Translations under genes and position numbers: made by a program
Notes under the pieces: model-generated
Told to the model about the DNA's origin: nothing
Databases searched by the model: none
What the model saw: the letters and a program-made list of their open reading frames with translations, nothing else
Origin: Sphingopyxis sp.
GTDB lineage: Bacteria; Pseudomonadota; Alphaproteobacteria; Sphingomonadales; Sphingomonadaceae
NCBI RefSeq assembly: GCF_019459305.1
Contig: NZ_JAIBES010000139.1
Span: 1-64,000 of the forward strand
Direction: 5' to 3'
DNA: 64,000 nt
Shown: piece by piece, positions 1 to 10,435 of the stretch
How positions within the stretch are numbered: the stretch's first letter is position 1
How the letters are laid out: each line of letters opens with the position of its first letter

Positions 1-120
1 GCCAATGAACCCCTTACATTCCGCTTCTTGCCCTTGCGCGCCGCTGGGTTTACCGCCCGGACCATTGGCGGCCCGCCCCGCGCGGGGGGGCCCTTATTAT
101 TTCCGCTTGGAGAAATCGCC

Positions 121-795
121 ATGGCCACCGCCGACGCCACCCCGCTGATGCCGCATGCGACCGCCGCCTGGCTGGTCGACAATACCGGTCTGACCTTTAT
201 CCAGATCGCCGAATATTGCGGCATCCACATCCTGGAAGTGCAGGCGATCGCCGACGAGACCGCCGCGACCAAATATACCGGCCGCGATCCCGTCCGCGCG
301 CACGAACTGTCGATGGAAGAAATCGAAAAGGGTCAGAACGACCCGAACTACAAGCTCAAGATGAGCAAGCAGGCGCAGGACACGATCCGCCGCACCCGCG
401 GTCCGCGCTATACCCCGGTCAGCAAGCGCCAGGACAAGCCCGACGGCATCGCGTGGATCCTGAAGAACCACCCCGAGGTTTCGGACGGCGCGATCGGCAA
501 GCTGATCGGCACCACCCGCAACACGATCGGCGCGATCCGCGACCGCAGCCATTGGAACAGCGCCAATATCGTCGCCAAGGATCCGGTGACGCTGGGCCTG
601 TGCTCGCAGCGCGAACTCGACGCGCTGGTCGCCAAGGCGGCGAAAAAGGCAGGGATTGAAGCGCCCACCGACAACCGCTTCGAAGGCGACCGCGAAGCGT
701 TGCTCGAAGAACTGCGCGCCGAACGTACCGCCGCGAACGAAGCGCGTGCGGCCGAAGAAGCGGCTGAAACCGCAAGCGACGCGGCGGCAGACTGA
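121..795 (+). CDS. DUF1013 family protein (TrcR-like cell-cycle regulator)
   Basis: ORF with internal ATG at 121; WLVDNTGLTFIQIAEYCGIHILEVQAIADE and SDGAIGKLIGTTRNTIGAIRDRSHWN are typical of DUF1013. Confidence 0.85.
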   Translation: MATADATPLMPHATAAWLVDNTGLTFIQIAEYCGIHILEVQAIADETAATKYTGRDPVRAHELSMEEIEKGQNDPNYKLKMSKQAQDTIRRTRGPRYTPVSKRQDKPDGIAWILKNHPEVSDGAIGKLIGTTRNTIGAIRDRSHWNSANIVAKDPVTLGLCSQRELDALVAKAAKKAGIEAPTDNRFEGDREALLEELRAERTAANEARAAEEAAETASDAAAD

Positions 796-798
796 CGC

Positions 799-1929
799 GT
801 GGCATCGGGGCAGGATGAAGACAATATCCCGGCAGCCAGCGGCTCGCCGGACGCCTCGCTGACCCAGGACGACAGTTTTACCGCGACCAGCCATGCCGGC
901 CTGACCTACCCGTGGGGCGACGCCGCGCCGGGGTCGGGCGAGACGATCCGCATTGCGGGTGGGATCAGCTGGGCGCGCATCCCGATGCCGGGGTCGCTGG
1001 GGCATATCAACAGCTGGCTGCTCGACGACGCGGACGATGGCGTCGCGATTGTTGATACCGGCATTTGCCTCACCATGTGTTCCGACGCGTGGAAGGCGCT
1101 CTATTCCGGGGCGCTGAACGCCAAGCGCATCACGCGGGTCATCGGCACCCACCTCCACCCCGACCATATCGGGCTGGCCGGCTGGATCGCCAAAAAGCAG
1201 GGCGTGAAGCTGTGGATGACGCGCGGCGAGATACTGACTGCGCGGGCGATCGTGGCCGATTCATCCGAAACCGCCCCCGACGAGGTGCTGGCGCAATCAC
1301 GCGCCGCAGGCTGGGACGAGGCGGCGATCGAGGCGCAGCGGTCGCGCGGCTGGAATATGTTCCAGCGGATGATCTTCACCCTGCCGCGCAGCTATGTGCG
1401 GATCGAGGATGGCGACCGGCTGGATTTTGGTGTGCATCAATGGCGCGTCGTGGTCGGGTCGGGGCATAGCCCCGAACATGCGTGTCTGTGGAACGAGCGC
1501 GAGGGCGTGCTGGTGTCGGGCGATCAGGTGCTGCCGCGGATCAGTTCGAACGTGTCGGTCAACATCACGGAACCCGACGCGGATCCGCTGGGCGAATGGC
1601 TGGCGTCGATCGACAAATTGCTCGCGACGGTTCCCGCCGACGTCATCGTCTGCCCCGCGCATGGCGAGCCGTTCAAGGGGCTCCACGTCCGGCTGATGGC
1701 GCTGCGCGACGAGCATCGCATGCGGCTCTATAATCTGGCCGAGGCCGCGGCGAAGGCGCCGATGCGCGCGGTCGACAGTTTTCCGCTGCTGTTCAACCGG
1801 CCGATCGGCGAGCATAATCAGGGGCTGGCGACCGGGGAAGCGCTGGCGCATCTGAAGCGGCTGGAGGTTGAGGGCCGGGTGCAGCGCGAGAACCGCGATG
1901 GCGTCTGGTGGTTCCACGGGGTGGCGTGA
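799..1929 (+). CDS. MBL-fold metallo-hydrolase
   Basis: GTG start; THLHPDHIG metal-binding motif, GHSPEHACL, SGDQVLP. Confidence 0.88.
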   Translation: MASGQDEDNIPAASGSPDASLTQDDSFTATSHAGLTYPWGDAAPGSGETIRIAGGISWARIPMPGSLGHINSWLLDDADDGVAIVDTGICLTMCSDAWKALYSGALNAKRITRVIGTHLHPDHIGLAGWIAKKQGVKLWMTRGEILTARAIVADSSETAPDEVLAQSRAAGWDEAAIEAQRSRGWNMFQRMIFTLPRSYVRIEDGDRLDFGVHQWRVVVGSGHSPEHACLWNEREGVLVSGDQVLPRISSNVSVNITEPDADPLGEWLASIDKLLATVPADVIVCPAHGEPFKGLHVRLMALRDEHRMRLYNLAEAAAKAPMRAVDSFPLLFNRPIGEHNQGLATGEALAHLKRLEVEGRVQRENRDGVWWFHGVA

Positions 1930-2044
1930 AGCCCGCCTTGCCAATGTCGGCTTTGGCGTGGTGGGTTCAACTGGTCATCGTAACGCTTTAGTCTAGGAAG
2001 GATGGAGTGCAGGTCATGGCCGAAGCTGGTCGATAGCGGCCCCC

Positions 2045-2320
2045 TCAATCCCGCCGCTGCATGATCCAGCTAAACGCCATCGCGTTGAACATCGTGTAGA
2101 GCCCATAGAGCATCAGCGCGGTGAACCAGCCGTGCGTCGCGATCGCCATCGCGCCGACCAGCAGCAGGAATTCGAAGATGTATGTGATGTGCGGCCCCGC
2201 CTTGTCGGCGAGCGGTTTGACCATCTTCTGGATCAGCGGGTCGTCGCTTTCCATGAAGGCGCGGTGCATCGCGAAATTGCCGACGCCGGCGCAAAAAATG
2301 GCGATGAGGGCTATAACCAT
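2045..2320 (-). CDS. small hypothetical membrane protein
   Basis: 91 aa, two to three hydrophobic segments. Confidence 0.65.
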   Translation of the reverse strand: MVIALIAIFCAGVGNFAMHRAFMESDDPLIQKMVKPLADKAGPHITYIFEFLLLVGAMAIATHGWFTALMLYGLYTMFNAMAFSWIMQRRD

Positions 2321-2451
2321 AGGTTTGCAAATGGGGGAGGCGGGGTGGAAATGCCAGCCTCTTTCGGGCTATAGCGAGGCATCGGACGCGCCAGGGCGGC
2401 GCCAATGATCGAACGAACCCGGCTTCTGCCTCCCCAGAGAAGGACTCTTCG

Positions 2452-3630
2452 ATGGCATCTTTCCCCCCCTCGGCGGCCATCGGCCTGCTGACCCTCGTAA
2501 TTCAGCCTGCGCACGCCGCGCAGGAACCGGCGAACCCGCCGCAGCCGAACCCCGCGCTCGCCGATCCGGTGCTGGCCAATCCGGTTCCCACCTTTCAGGT
2601 GCCGCTCGATCCGCCGTTGCCAGACGCGGTGCGCGCAATGATCGACGCCACTTTTGCAAGCGGTCAGCACGACGATGTCGAAGCCGTCGCCAAATTCGCG
2701 CGGATGACCCACCCGCGCAATGTCGGGGAAATCGACGCGATGCTGGCCTTTTATCGCAGCGGGCATCCGCCGATCGTGCCGGCCGACCCGGTGCGCAACA
2801 TGCTCGCCGCCGCGATCGCCAGCGGCAAGGATGCCGACGTCGAGGCGGTGGCCAAGCTGGCGATGGATACCCACCCCCAAGACGCGGCGGAAATCGAGGC
2901 GCGGCTGGTCGCCTATCGCGCCGAACGCCAGCGGCTGAAGGACGAAGCGGCGGCGGCGGCGCGCGCGAAGCTGGCGGCGGCCAAAATCTGGGAGAACTGG
3001 AAGGGTGAAGGCCAGATCGGCGCGTCGCAGAGCAGCGGCAACACAAAATCGGCGGGACTTAGTGCGGGGCTGGCCTTGTCGCGCCAGGGGATCGACTGGA
3101 CGCACAAATTGCGGGCGCAGGCCGATTATCAACGCACCAACGGGCGGACGTCGGTCGAACGCTATCTGGTCGAGCTTGAGCCGCAGTACCGGATCAACGA
3201 TCGCGCCTTTGGCTTTGGCTTCGGACGGTGGGAGCATGACAGGATATTGGGGTATGACACGCGCTGGAACGTGTCGGGTGGGCTAGGTTACAAGGTGATC
3301 GACGGAAAGACGATGTCGCTGAGCCTGAAGGGCGGCCCGGCGTGGCGCCAGACCGATTTCATCAGCGGCGCGCGCGACAGCGAACTGACCGCGCTGGGCG
3401 GGCTCGATTTTGGATGGCAATTGTCGCCGACCCTGCGGCTGACGCAGGTCGCCTCGACGATCATCGGTGAAGCGAACAGCTCGACCAACTCCCTGACCGC
3501 GCTCAACGCCAAGCTGAGCGGGGCGCTATCGGCGCGCATCGCCTATTCGGCGCAGATCGACACCAGCCCGCCGCCGGGCATCGAAAGCGTCGATACGCAG
3601 ACGCGGTTTACATTGGTGTACGGGTTTTAG
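2452..3630 (+). CDS. DUF481 family outer-membrane protein (YdiY-like)
   Basis: Signal peptide; GQIGASQSSGNTKSAGLSAGLALSRQG...RWEHDRILGYDTRWNVSGGLGYKV; C-terminal aromatic (YGF). Confidence 0.8.
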   Translation: MASFPPSAAIGLLTLVIQPAHAAQEPANPPQPNPALADPVLANPVPTFQVPLDPPLPDAVRAMIDATFASGQHDDVEAVAKFARMTHPRNVGEIDAMLAFYRSGHPPIVPADPVRNMLAAAIASGKDADVEAVAKLAMDTHPQDAAEIEARLVAYRAERQRLKDEAAAAARAKLAAAKIWENWKGEGQIGASQSSGNTKSAGLSAGLALSRQGIDWTHKLRAQADYQRTNGRTSVERYLVELEPQYRINDRAFGFGFGRWEHDRILGYDTRWNVSGGLGYKVIDGKTMSLSLKGGPAWRQTDFISGARDSELTALGGLDFGWQLSPTLRLTQVASTIIGEANSSTNSLTALNAKLSGALSARIAYSAQIDTSPPPGIESVDTQTRFTLVYGF

Positions 3631-4085
3631 TCAAAGGCGTCAGCGCCGCCGATGTCCTGCCCGTCGACGAGCAAGCCACTCCCTGGGACATGGTTGAACT
3701 CGATCCGAATGCCGTCGGGGTCTTCGAACAACACCGAATAATAGCCTGGCGCCCAGGGCTCCTCCTGCGGCGGGTGAACGACTTGGATGTCGGTGCGCTT
3801 CGCCAGAAAGGCATGGACGGCATCGACTGCGGCGCGGTCGCGCATCCGGAAGCAGACGTGGTGCAGTCCCGGTGCGCCCTGGTCGAAGCGTTTGCCGACA
3901 TTCTCTGCGCTCGGGGTACGGATCCCTATCGCCGTGCGCCCACCGACGCCATAGAGCATCGCGTCGCTGTCGAGCACGAGCTTGAGGCCCAGATAGCCGA
4001 TCATGTCGCGCCAGAAGGCGGTCGAGCTGGCAAAATTCCCCGCGGTCAGGATGACATGCGCGACCCCGTTGAGGCCGCCCGTCAT
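3627..4085 (-). CDS. VOC family (glyoxalase-like) protein
   Basis: GLHHVCFRMRDRAAVDAV and YYSVLFEDPDGIRIEFNHVPG. Confidence 0.85.
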   Translation of the reverse strand: MTGGLNGVAHVILTAGNFASSTAFWRDMIGYLGLKLVLDSDAMLYGVGGRTAIGIRTPSAENVGKRFDQGAPGLHHVCFRMRDRAAVDAVHAFLAKRTDIQVVHPPQEEPWAPGYYSVLFEDPDGIRIEFNHVPGSGLLVDGQDIGGADAFD

Positions 4086-5629
4086 TTGATCGCCGCCAGC
4101 GTGTAGAGAAATTCGGCAAAGCCCATCGTCGCGTCGACCAGCCCTGCGACTTTGGGATTGGTCGAATCGATCAGATAATATTCGTCGGGGGCGTGCGCGC
4201 CCGACCCGTGGCCGATGCCGAAATGCGCCGCGGGGATAGACACCGGCGGCGCGGTGAAGGTCGCGCCCGGCCAGCTGCCCGCCATGCGCGGGTTGAGGCT
4301 GGTCGCGATGCCGAGCTGTTTGTAGGTCGCGAGTTCGGAGCGGACGAGGCGGCTGTCCTCGGCGACCTCGGTCGGGTCGTAGCCGCCCGAAACATTCACC
4401 TCGACGTCCTTGAAGCCATGTTTGTCGAGATGCGCGCGCAATTTCTGTTCGGCCTCGGCGCGGGTCTGGTCGGGGACGAGGCGGAGGTCGAGCTTGGCAA
4501 CCGCGCGGCCGGGCAGGATCGTCTTGCCGCCGGGGCCGGTGTAGCCGGCGACCAGCCCCTCGATATTCACCGTCGGTTCCTGCGCCAGCCGGATCAGGGC
4601 GTCGTCAAAGGCCAGGTTGTCGATCCAGTGGGTGACGCCGAGCGCGGCCTTTTGCTGCGCCTCGTCGCCCGCCTTCGCCGCTTCGCGGATCAGCGTCTTC
4701 TCTCGCTCGGTCAGGGGGCGGACATTTTCGAACCAGCCCTCGATCGCGGGCTTGTTGCCGTCGGGGGTGACCAAAGTCTGGAGCGCCTGGACCAGCCGCC
4801 AGGCGGGCGAATCGACCATCGCCTTCAGGCTGGAGTGGACGTCGCCCTTGGGCCCGCGGCCCCATTTTTCGCCGCTCGCGACGAGTTCGAGTTCGATGAT
4901 GCCTTTCGAGCCGAGGTTGACGGTGACGTTGCCGGTCCTGCCCTGCGAGGCGAAGGGGATGAAGATGCCTTCGCACCTCCTGAGCGCGGCGAGCACATTC
5001 GGCTTGGTGGCGATCTGGCGGAAATGCGGCGAGCCGATCTCCTCTTCGCCCTCACAGATGAGGACGATGTTGACCGGCAATTTCGCTTTGACGGCGCGGA
5101 TCGCGTGGAGGGCGGCGAGGAAGGCGGCTTCCGGTCCCTTCTGGTTTACCGCACCGCGGCCCATGATTGCCTGGCCGAAGCCGGGGCGTTCGACCATCCG
5201 CCCTTCGAGCGGCGGCGACGACCATTCGGCCGGGTCGAACTGTTTGACATCGTACATGAAATAGATGCCGAGGGTGCGTGGCGCGCCGACGTCGATCGTC
5301 CCGAACACGCCGGGATGGCCGTCGGTGGGGACAATCTCGACATTGCTGAACCCCGCGTCGCGCGCGAGTTCGGCCATATAGGCCGCGCCCTCGGCCATGT
5401 TGCGGTTTTCGGCGGCGATCGAGGGGAGCGCGATCCAGTCGCGGATGCGTTTGATCGATGCGTCCTTGCCCGCCTCGGCGGCCTTGCGGATCGCGGCGGA
5501 CTGGCTGCTCGCGGCGAGGACGGGGAGGGGGCTCATCACCGCCGCGCCCGCGCCGAGCATGGCAGCGCCGCGCAGCAGACCGCGCCGTTCGAGCATCATC
5601 TGAAAAGCCTGATCATCGTTGCGCATCAT
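4082..5629 (-). CDS. M20 family metallopeptidase, Tat/Sec exported
   Basis: M20 motifs (YDVKQFDP, ICEGEEEIGSPHF, GHGSGAHAPDEYY); internal start chosen from the 535-aa ORF; ATGA-type overlap with the VOC gene. Confidence 0.85.
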   Translation of the reverse strand: MMRNDDQAFQMMLERRGLLRGAAMLGAGAAVMSPLPVLAASSQSAAIRKAAEAGKDASIKRIRDWIALPSIAAENRNMAEGAAYMAELARDAGFSNVEIVPTDGHPGVFGTIDVGAPRTLGIYFMYDVKQFDPAEWSSPPLEGRMVERPGFGQAIMGRGAVNQKGPEAAFLAALHAIRAVKAKLPVNIVLICEGEEEIGSPHFRQIATKPNVLAALRRCEGIFIPFASQGRTGNVTVNLGSKGIIELELVASGEKWGRGPKGDVHSSLKAMVDSPAWRLVQALQTLVTPDGNKPAIEGWFENVRPLTEREKTLIREAAKAGDEAQQKAALGVTHWIDNLAFDDALIRLAQEPTVNIEGLVAGYTGPGGKTILPGRAVAKLDLRLVPDQTRAEAEQKLRAHLDKHGFKDVEVNVSGGYDPTEVAEDSRLVRSELATYKQLGIATSLNPRMAGSWPGATFTAPPVSIPAAHFGIGHGSGAHAPDEYYLIDSTNPKVAGLVDATMGFAEFLYTLAAIK

Positions 5630-5646
5630 AAACCCCTTTTTGGTTG

Positions 5647-6117
5647 TTACGGACTTTCCCAATATCCTTGCATCAATTCGCGCGACCAATCGGGTTGTCG
5701 CACATTCCCACGCGGAAGAAACTCCGCCATCACGGGCTTGATGTCGAGTACCGGCGTGCCGTCAATCGCATCGAGTCCCTCGACCTCGACATTCAGACCA
5801 TTGACTGCGACGATCCGGCAGGTGGTGAGGCCAATGCGGTTGGGGCGGTTCTTGCCGCGCTGCGCGAAAATGCCGACGAGTGGCCAGTCGGCGCGATTGC
5901 GCGGGTGACGAGCCCCGGTCTCGATCTTCGCGTCGGGCACCTTGTCAAAGAGGAAGATCACCTCGGCATGGCTGAAATCGGCGAGGCCTGCGAGCGCGTC
6001 ACCGGTGAATTTTGCGGCGTCGAGCATGATCGTCGCACGGCTTGCGCCCCAGTCGTCGTCGATCGCGTCGACGCGGCCACCACGGACATGGCCGATCGGG
6101 GTGAGGGTAAAGGTCAT
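5647..6117 (-). CDS. TrmO/TsaA-family tRNA methyltransferase
   Basis: TPIGHVRGGR...SHAEVIFLFDKV...RHPRNRADWPLVGIFAQRGKNRPNRIGLTTCRI. Confidence 0.85.
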   Translation of the reverse strand: MTFTLTPIGHVRGGRVDAIDDDWGASRATIMLDAAKFTGDALAGLADFSHAEVIFLFDKVPDAKIETGARHPRNRADWPLVGIFAQRGKNRPNRIGLTTCRIVAVNGLNVEVEGLDAIDGTPVLDIKPVMAEFLPRGNVRQPDWSRELMQGYWESP

Positions 6118-6184
6118 TGATATCCCCTGCTGCGTTGACGCTGATGGCGCAGCGCGCCTAGCCTTGCAAGGAAGGAGAGGGGCC

Positions 6185-6994
6185 ATGGACTTTCGAGGCA
6201 AGAGCGTCGTCATAACTGGCGGCGCGACTGGGATTGGTTTTGCGCTCGCGAAACGGATCGGCGCCAATGGCGCGCGGATCATCCTGTTCGAACCGCGCGA
6301 GAAGAAGCTGGCCGAAGCGGTCGGTGCGCTGGGCGCGCTCGGGATCGATGCAAGCTCGTTCGCAGGCGACGTCACCGACGGAGCGTCCGTCGAAGCTCTT
6401 GCCGATTTCGCCTGGCGTCAACATGGCCGCGCCGACGTGATCATCGCCAACGCCGGAGTGGGCGGCATCCGCACCGAGATACTCGACACCGACGATGACG
6501 CGGCGCGCGCGCTGATGGAAGTGAATGTCTGGGGCGTGTGGAATTGCATCCGAACCTTCGGGCGGCGCTTTCGCGACGACGCACGGCCGTCGGCGATCTA
6601 TGCGACGGCGTCGGAGAATGGCCTGTTTAACGCTGTGCGCCGGAATGGCGGCATCTATGTCGCGAGCAAACACGCGGTGGTCGGCCTGATGGACACGCTG
6701 CGCAATGAGGCTCCGGCAACGATCGAGGTGGCGGTGATCATCCCTGGTTGGGTCAAGTCCGACATGACGCGCCATGCCGACGCCGCGATGGACGCCGATA
6801 TCTTTGCGAACCGCATCGTGCCGCAAATGGAGGCGGGGCAATTCTACCTCGTCAGCCACCCCTACAATGTCGTGCGGATGGAAGAGCGCTGGGCCGAGGC
6901 ATATGCGGCCTTTGCCAGCTATGCGCCGCGCGAGCCCGGCGACGAGGCGATGGACGTCGCGCTGTTCGTCGAACGGATGCGTGCCGAACGCTGA
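6185..6994 (+). CDS. SDR family oxidoreductase
   Basis: VVITGGATGIGFALAKRIG, NAGVGG, YVASKHAVVGL. Confidence 0.9.
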   Translation: MDFRGKSVVITGGATGIGFALAKRIGANGARIILFEPREKKLAEAVGALGALGIDASSFAGDVTDGASVEALADFAWRQHGRADVIIANAGVGGIRTEILDTDDDAARALMEVNVWGVWNCIRTFGRRFRDDARPSAIYATASENGLFNAVRRNGGIYVASKHAVVGLMDTLRNEAPATIEVAVIIPGWVKSDMTRHADAAMDADIFANRIVPQMEAGQFYLVSHPYNVVRMEERWAEAYAAFASYAPREPGDEAMDVALFVERMRAER

Positions 6995-7000
6995 CGTCGG

Positions 7001-8524
7001 CTACGCCTTCTCGAGCAGCCCCTCGTCCCTGATCCGCTTTTGCCACAGCTTCGGCGCGTTGACGTGGACGTTTTGGCCTTCGCTGTCGACCGCGACCGTT
7101 ACCGGGAAATCCTGCACCTCGAACTCGTAGATCGCTTCCATGCCGAGATCGGCAAAACCGACGACCTCGCTGCCCTTGATCGCCCGCGACACGAGGTACG
7201 CGGCGCCGCCGACGGCCATCAGATAGGCGCTCTTGTGCTTGGCGATCGATTGCGTCGCGGCCGGGCCGCGTTCGGCCTTGCCGACGCAAGCGAGCAGGCC
7301 TTGGTCCAGCATCATGTCCATGAACTTGTCCATGCGCGTGGCGGTAGTCGGGCCGGCGGGGCCGACGATTTCCTCGCCGACCGGATCGACCGGGCCGACA
7401 TAATAGATGACGCGGTCGCGGAAGCTGACGGGCAGCTCTTCGCCCTTGGCGAGCATCTCGGCGATGCGCTTGTGCGCGGCGTCGCGGCCGGTGAGCATCT
7501 TGCCGTTGAGAAGGAGTCGGTCGCCCTGTTTCCAGCTCGCGACGACGTCCGGGGTCAGTGTGTCCAGGTCGACGCGGATCGCGGCCTGGTCGGGTTTCCA
7601 GTCGATCTGCGGGTAATCGGAGAGCACCGGCGGTTCGAGGAAGGCCGGGCCGCTGCCGTCGAGCGTCACATGCGCGTGGCGGGTCGCGGCGCAGTTCGGG
7701 ATCATCGCGACGGGCTTCGACGCGGCGTGGGTCGGCCAGTCGGCGATCTTGACGTCGAGCACGGTAGCGAGGCCGCCCAATCCCTGCGCGCCGATACCGA
7801 GCGCGTTGACCTTTTCATAAAGCTCGATGCGCAGCTCTTCGGTCGGGTTCGACGGCCCGCGCGCGAGCAGTTCGGTCATGTCGATCGGGTCCATCAGCGA
7901 TTGCTTGGCGAGCAGCATCGCCTTTTCGGCGGTGCCGCCGATGCCGATGCCCAGCATCCCGGGCGGGCACCAGCCGGCGCCCATCTGCGGCACCATTTCG
8001 AGCACCCAGTCGACGATGCTGTCGGACGGGTTCATCATCTTGAACTTCGACTTATTCTCGCTGCCGCCGCCTTTCGCGGCAACGTCGATCACGACCTTGT
8101 TGCCGGGGACCATCTCAACATTGAGAACCGAGGGGGTGTTGTCCTTGGTGTTGACGCGACTGAACGCGGGGTCGGCGAGGATCGAGGCGCGGAGCTTGTT
8201 TTCGGGGTGGAGATAGGCGCGGCGCACGCCTTCATCGACGACCTGTTGCAGGCTGCGCGGGCTGTCGAGGCGGCAGTCCATGCCCCATTTGATAAAAACG
8301 GTGACGATGCCGGTGTCCTGACAGATCGGGCGATGCCCCTCGGCGCACATGCGGCTGTTCGACAGAATCTGGGCCATCGCATCCTTGGCGGCGGGCGAGA
8401 CCTCGCGCTCATAGGCGGCGGCGAGTGCGCGGATATAGTCCATCGGGTGGAAATAGCTGATGTACTGGAGCGCGTCGGCGATGGTTTCGACCAAATCGTC
8501 CTCGCGAATGATGACGCTATTCAT
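7001..8524 (-). CDS. fumA: class I fumarate hydratase (Fe-S, single-chain)
   Basis: RPICQDTGIVTVFIKWG, GAGWCPPGMLGIGIGGTAEKAM, YYVGPVDPVGEEIVGPAGPTTATRMDKF. Confidence 0.92.
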   Translation of the reverse strand: MNSVIIREDDLVETIADALQYISYFHPMDYIRALAAAYEREVSPAAKDAMAQILSNSRMCAEGHRPICQDTGIVTVFIKWGMDCRLDSPRSLQQVVDEGVRRAYLHPENKLRASILADPAFSRVNTKDNTPSVLNVEMVPGNKVVIDVAAKGGGSENKSKFKMMNPSDSIVDWVLEMVPQMGAGWCPPGMLGIGIGGTAEKAMLLAKQSLMDPIDMTELLARGPSNPTEELRIELYEKVNALGIGAQGLGGLATVLDVKIADWPTHAASKPVAMIPNCAATRHAHVTLDGSGPAFLEPPVLSDYPQIDWKPDQAAIRVDLDTLTPDVVASWKQGDRLLLNGKMLTGRDAAHKRIAEMLAKGEELPVSFRDRVIYYVGPVDPVGEEIVGPAGPTTATRMDKFMDMMLDQGLLACVGKAERGPAATQSIAKHKSAYLMAVGGAAYLVSRAIKGSEVVGFADLGMEAIYEFEVQDFPVTVAVDSEGQNVHVNAPKLWQKRIRDEGLLEKA

Positions 8525-8596
8525 GGGTGCAGCCTTTCGCCCTGTTTGCGGGATTCGGGGTTTCCCTAGACCCGCATCGCCGGAGTGGGAAGGGGG

Positions 8597-9367
8597 TCAG
8601 GCGTGGCCGAAATCGACGAGCGGGCGTTTCTGGACCAGCGCGCGCCAGCTTCCCGTTGCGGCCAGCGCGAGCAGCAACAGCCAGCCGCCCGCCGCGGAGG
8701 GGATTAGCGCCCAAGCGAAGGCGGCGGGGGCGATCAGTCCCACAACACTCGGGATCGCAGCGAGGATCGCGATCGTACCGAACAGCGCCCACCAGCGGCC
8801 CAGCTGCGTCGCCGCGGCGCCGATGACGACATTGGTTACGGCAAGGAGCAGGAATTTCGCCGCGACCGGATAGGGCAGGCTGGCGATTGCGGGCGAATAG
8901 TCGCCCGCGGTAAAGGCGGCCTGGATGTCGAAGAGCAGCCGGTTTTCATAAGCATCGCACAGCGCCGCGGCGACCGGGAGCGCCGCCGCGGCGAGCAGCG
9001 GGCGCAGGCGAAGCTCGCGCCACAGGGCGAGACAGCCGCTGGCGAGGAAGCCCGCGTAGAGCAGCATATAGAGATAATCCTGCTCGTTACCGGCGCGCAT
9101 CGCCGCGAGGCGGGTGACCTGCTGCGGGTCGGTAAAAAAGCCGAATATCGCTTCAAGATCGGTTTGACTGCCTGCGAATTCGAAGGCGAGAACGGGCGGC
9201 CCATAGCCGGGGGCGATGTCATGCCCGGTTTGCGGGAAGACCTGCCCGAGATAGAGGCCGAACAGCACCACGGCGATGCCAAAGAGCAAGGTGGCGACCC
9301 ACCAGCGCGTCGGTGCGGGCGGGCGCTCGCGCTGCGCTTCGATCCAATGCTGAAGCCCCCCGACCAT
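8597..9367 (-). CDS. hypothetical multi-pass membrane protein
   Basis: 256 aa with several hydrophobic helices. Confidence 0.65.
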   Translation of the reverse strand: MVGGLQHWIEAQRERPPAPTRWWVATLLFGIAVVLFGLYLGQVFPQTGHDIAPGYGPPVLAFEFAGSQTDLEAIFGFFTDPQQVTRLAAMRAGNEQDYLYMLLYAGFLASGCLALWRELRLRPLLAAAALPVAAALCDAYENRLLFDIQAAFTAGDYSPAIASLPYPVAAKFLLLAVTNVVIGAAATQLGRWWALFGTIAILAAIPSVVGLIAPAAFAWALIPSAAGGWLLLLALAATGSWRALVQKRPLVDFGHA

Positions 9368-9401
9368 TTTCTAGCGGTCCGGTGGAGCGCGCTCACTCAC
9401 C

Positions 9402-9866
9402 TTATTGGCACTCGGCGCATTTGCCGCGCACTTCGATCACCGGGCGCTCGGCAGCAAAGCCAGTGGCGTTGGCGGCGGCGCGGACACCGGTCGACAATTT
9501 GTCGTCATCGACATGCACCGCGCTGCCGCAGCTGTCGCAGATCAGGAAGATGCAGTCGTGGAGGCAGCCGGGATGGCTGTTGGCAACAAAGGCGTTGGCG
9601 CTTTCGACGCGGCGCACCAGGTTGTTGGCGACGAACAGGTCGAGGATGCGATAGACGGAGTTCGGCGCGACGCGCTTGCCGCGCGCTTTCGACACCATAT
9701 CGGCGATTTCATAGGCGCTGGCGGGCTTGCCGATGGCGGCAACGGCGTCGAAAATCTGCGCGCGCATGTCGGTCCACGCTTCGCCCGCGCCCTCGAGCGC
9801 GGTCTGCGCTGCCTTGGCGAGCGAGGCGCCGCTGGCCTCGACGTGCGGATGATCATGCTTGCCCAT
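9402..9866 (-). CDS. Fur family transcriptional regulator, Zur-like
   Basis: ASAYEIADMVSKARGKRVAPNSVYRILDLFVANNLVRRVES; CxxC pairs ICDSCG and KCAEC; starts at internal ATG. Confidence 0.82.
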   Translation of the reverse strand: MGKHDHPHVEASGASLAKAAQTALEGAGEAWTDMRAQIFDAVAAIGKPASAYEIADMVSKARGKRVAPNSVYRILDLFVANNLVRRVESANAFVANSHPGCLHDCIFLICDSCGSAVHVDDDKLSTGVRAAANATGFAAERPVIEVRGKCAECQ

Positions 9867-9982
9867 TGGCTGTTCCTCACGCGAGGGAAATCCCGCGCCA
9901 ACTATCATCGCAATGTAGGCTGTTTACCGGGTGTCCGCAAGTTGCGGACCGGTCCATTCCGGCGCCGGCGTCAGTGGCGTCT

Positions 9983-10435
9983 TCAGTGTCTGGCGCGGCG
10001 GTTGAGGTCGTGGCCGAGTGCGACGACGGCGACGCCGATCATGGTCGCCAGTACTTCGCTGCCATCATGTGGCCGCGACAGTGCGCCCGCCATCATGCCG
10101 AGCCCGAAGCTGCCGACCGCGAACGGCATCGTATAGCCGTGGCTGAGCACGCCCGAGACGAGGGTTACCAGCGCAAAGCCGATCGCAATGATCAGGCCGA
10201 TTTCGTGGAACAGATGATTGTCGAATGCGACCCCGACCGAAGCAATTGAGGCAAACAGCACCGTGCTGGCGAGGCAATGGACGAGGCACAGCCCCGACAG
10301 GCCCATCGCCAGCTGGTCGCCCGACAGCGAGGTAAGTGGCCGCGAATCGCGCGCAGCCCGGATCATCGCGGCCCACCGTCCCAAGAAAGGGATGGCGCGC
10401 GTTGATACATGGGCAGGGCTGGCGACTTGGGTCAC
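9983..10435 (-). CDS. MerC domain-containing membrane protein
   Basis: GLSGLCLVHCLAST (paired Cys in TM helix), DNHLFHEIGLIIAIGFALVTLVSG. Confidence 0.8.
   Translation of the reverse strand: MTQVASPAHVSTRAIPFLGRWAAMIRAARDSRPLTSLSGDQLAMGLSGLCLVHCLASTVLFASIASVGVAFDNHLFHEIGLIIAIGFALVTLVSGVLSHGYTMPFAVGSFGLGMMAGALSRPHDGSEVLATMIGVAVVALGHDLNRRARH

Noticed and set aside
4193-5908. 571-aa plus-strand ORF
   Set aside because: Mirror ORF of the M20 peptidase; the composition is a reverse-strand artefact.
7040-8569. 509-aa plus-strand ORF
   Set aside because: Mirror of fumarase on the opposite strand.
9983-10435. Mercury resistance operon
   Set aside because: MerC domain only; no merR/merA/merT/merP nearby, and the neighbour is a Zur-like regulator.
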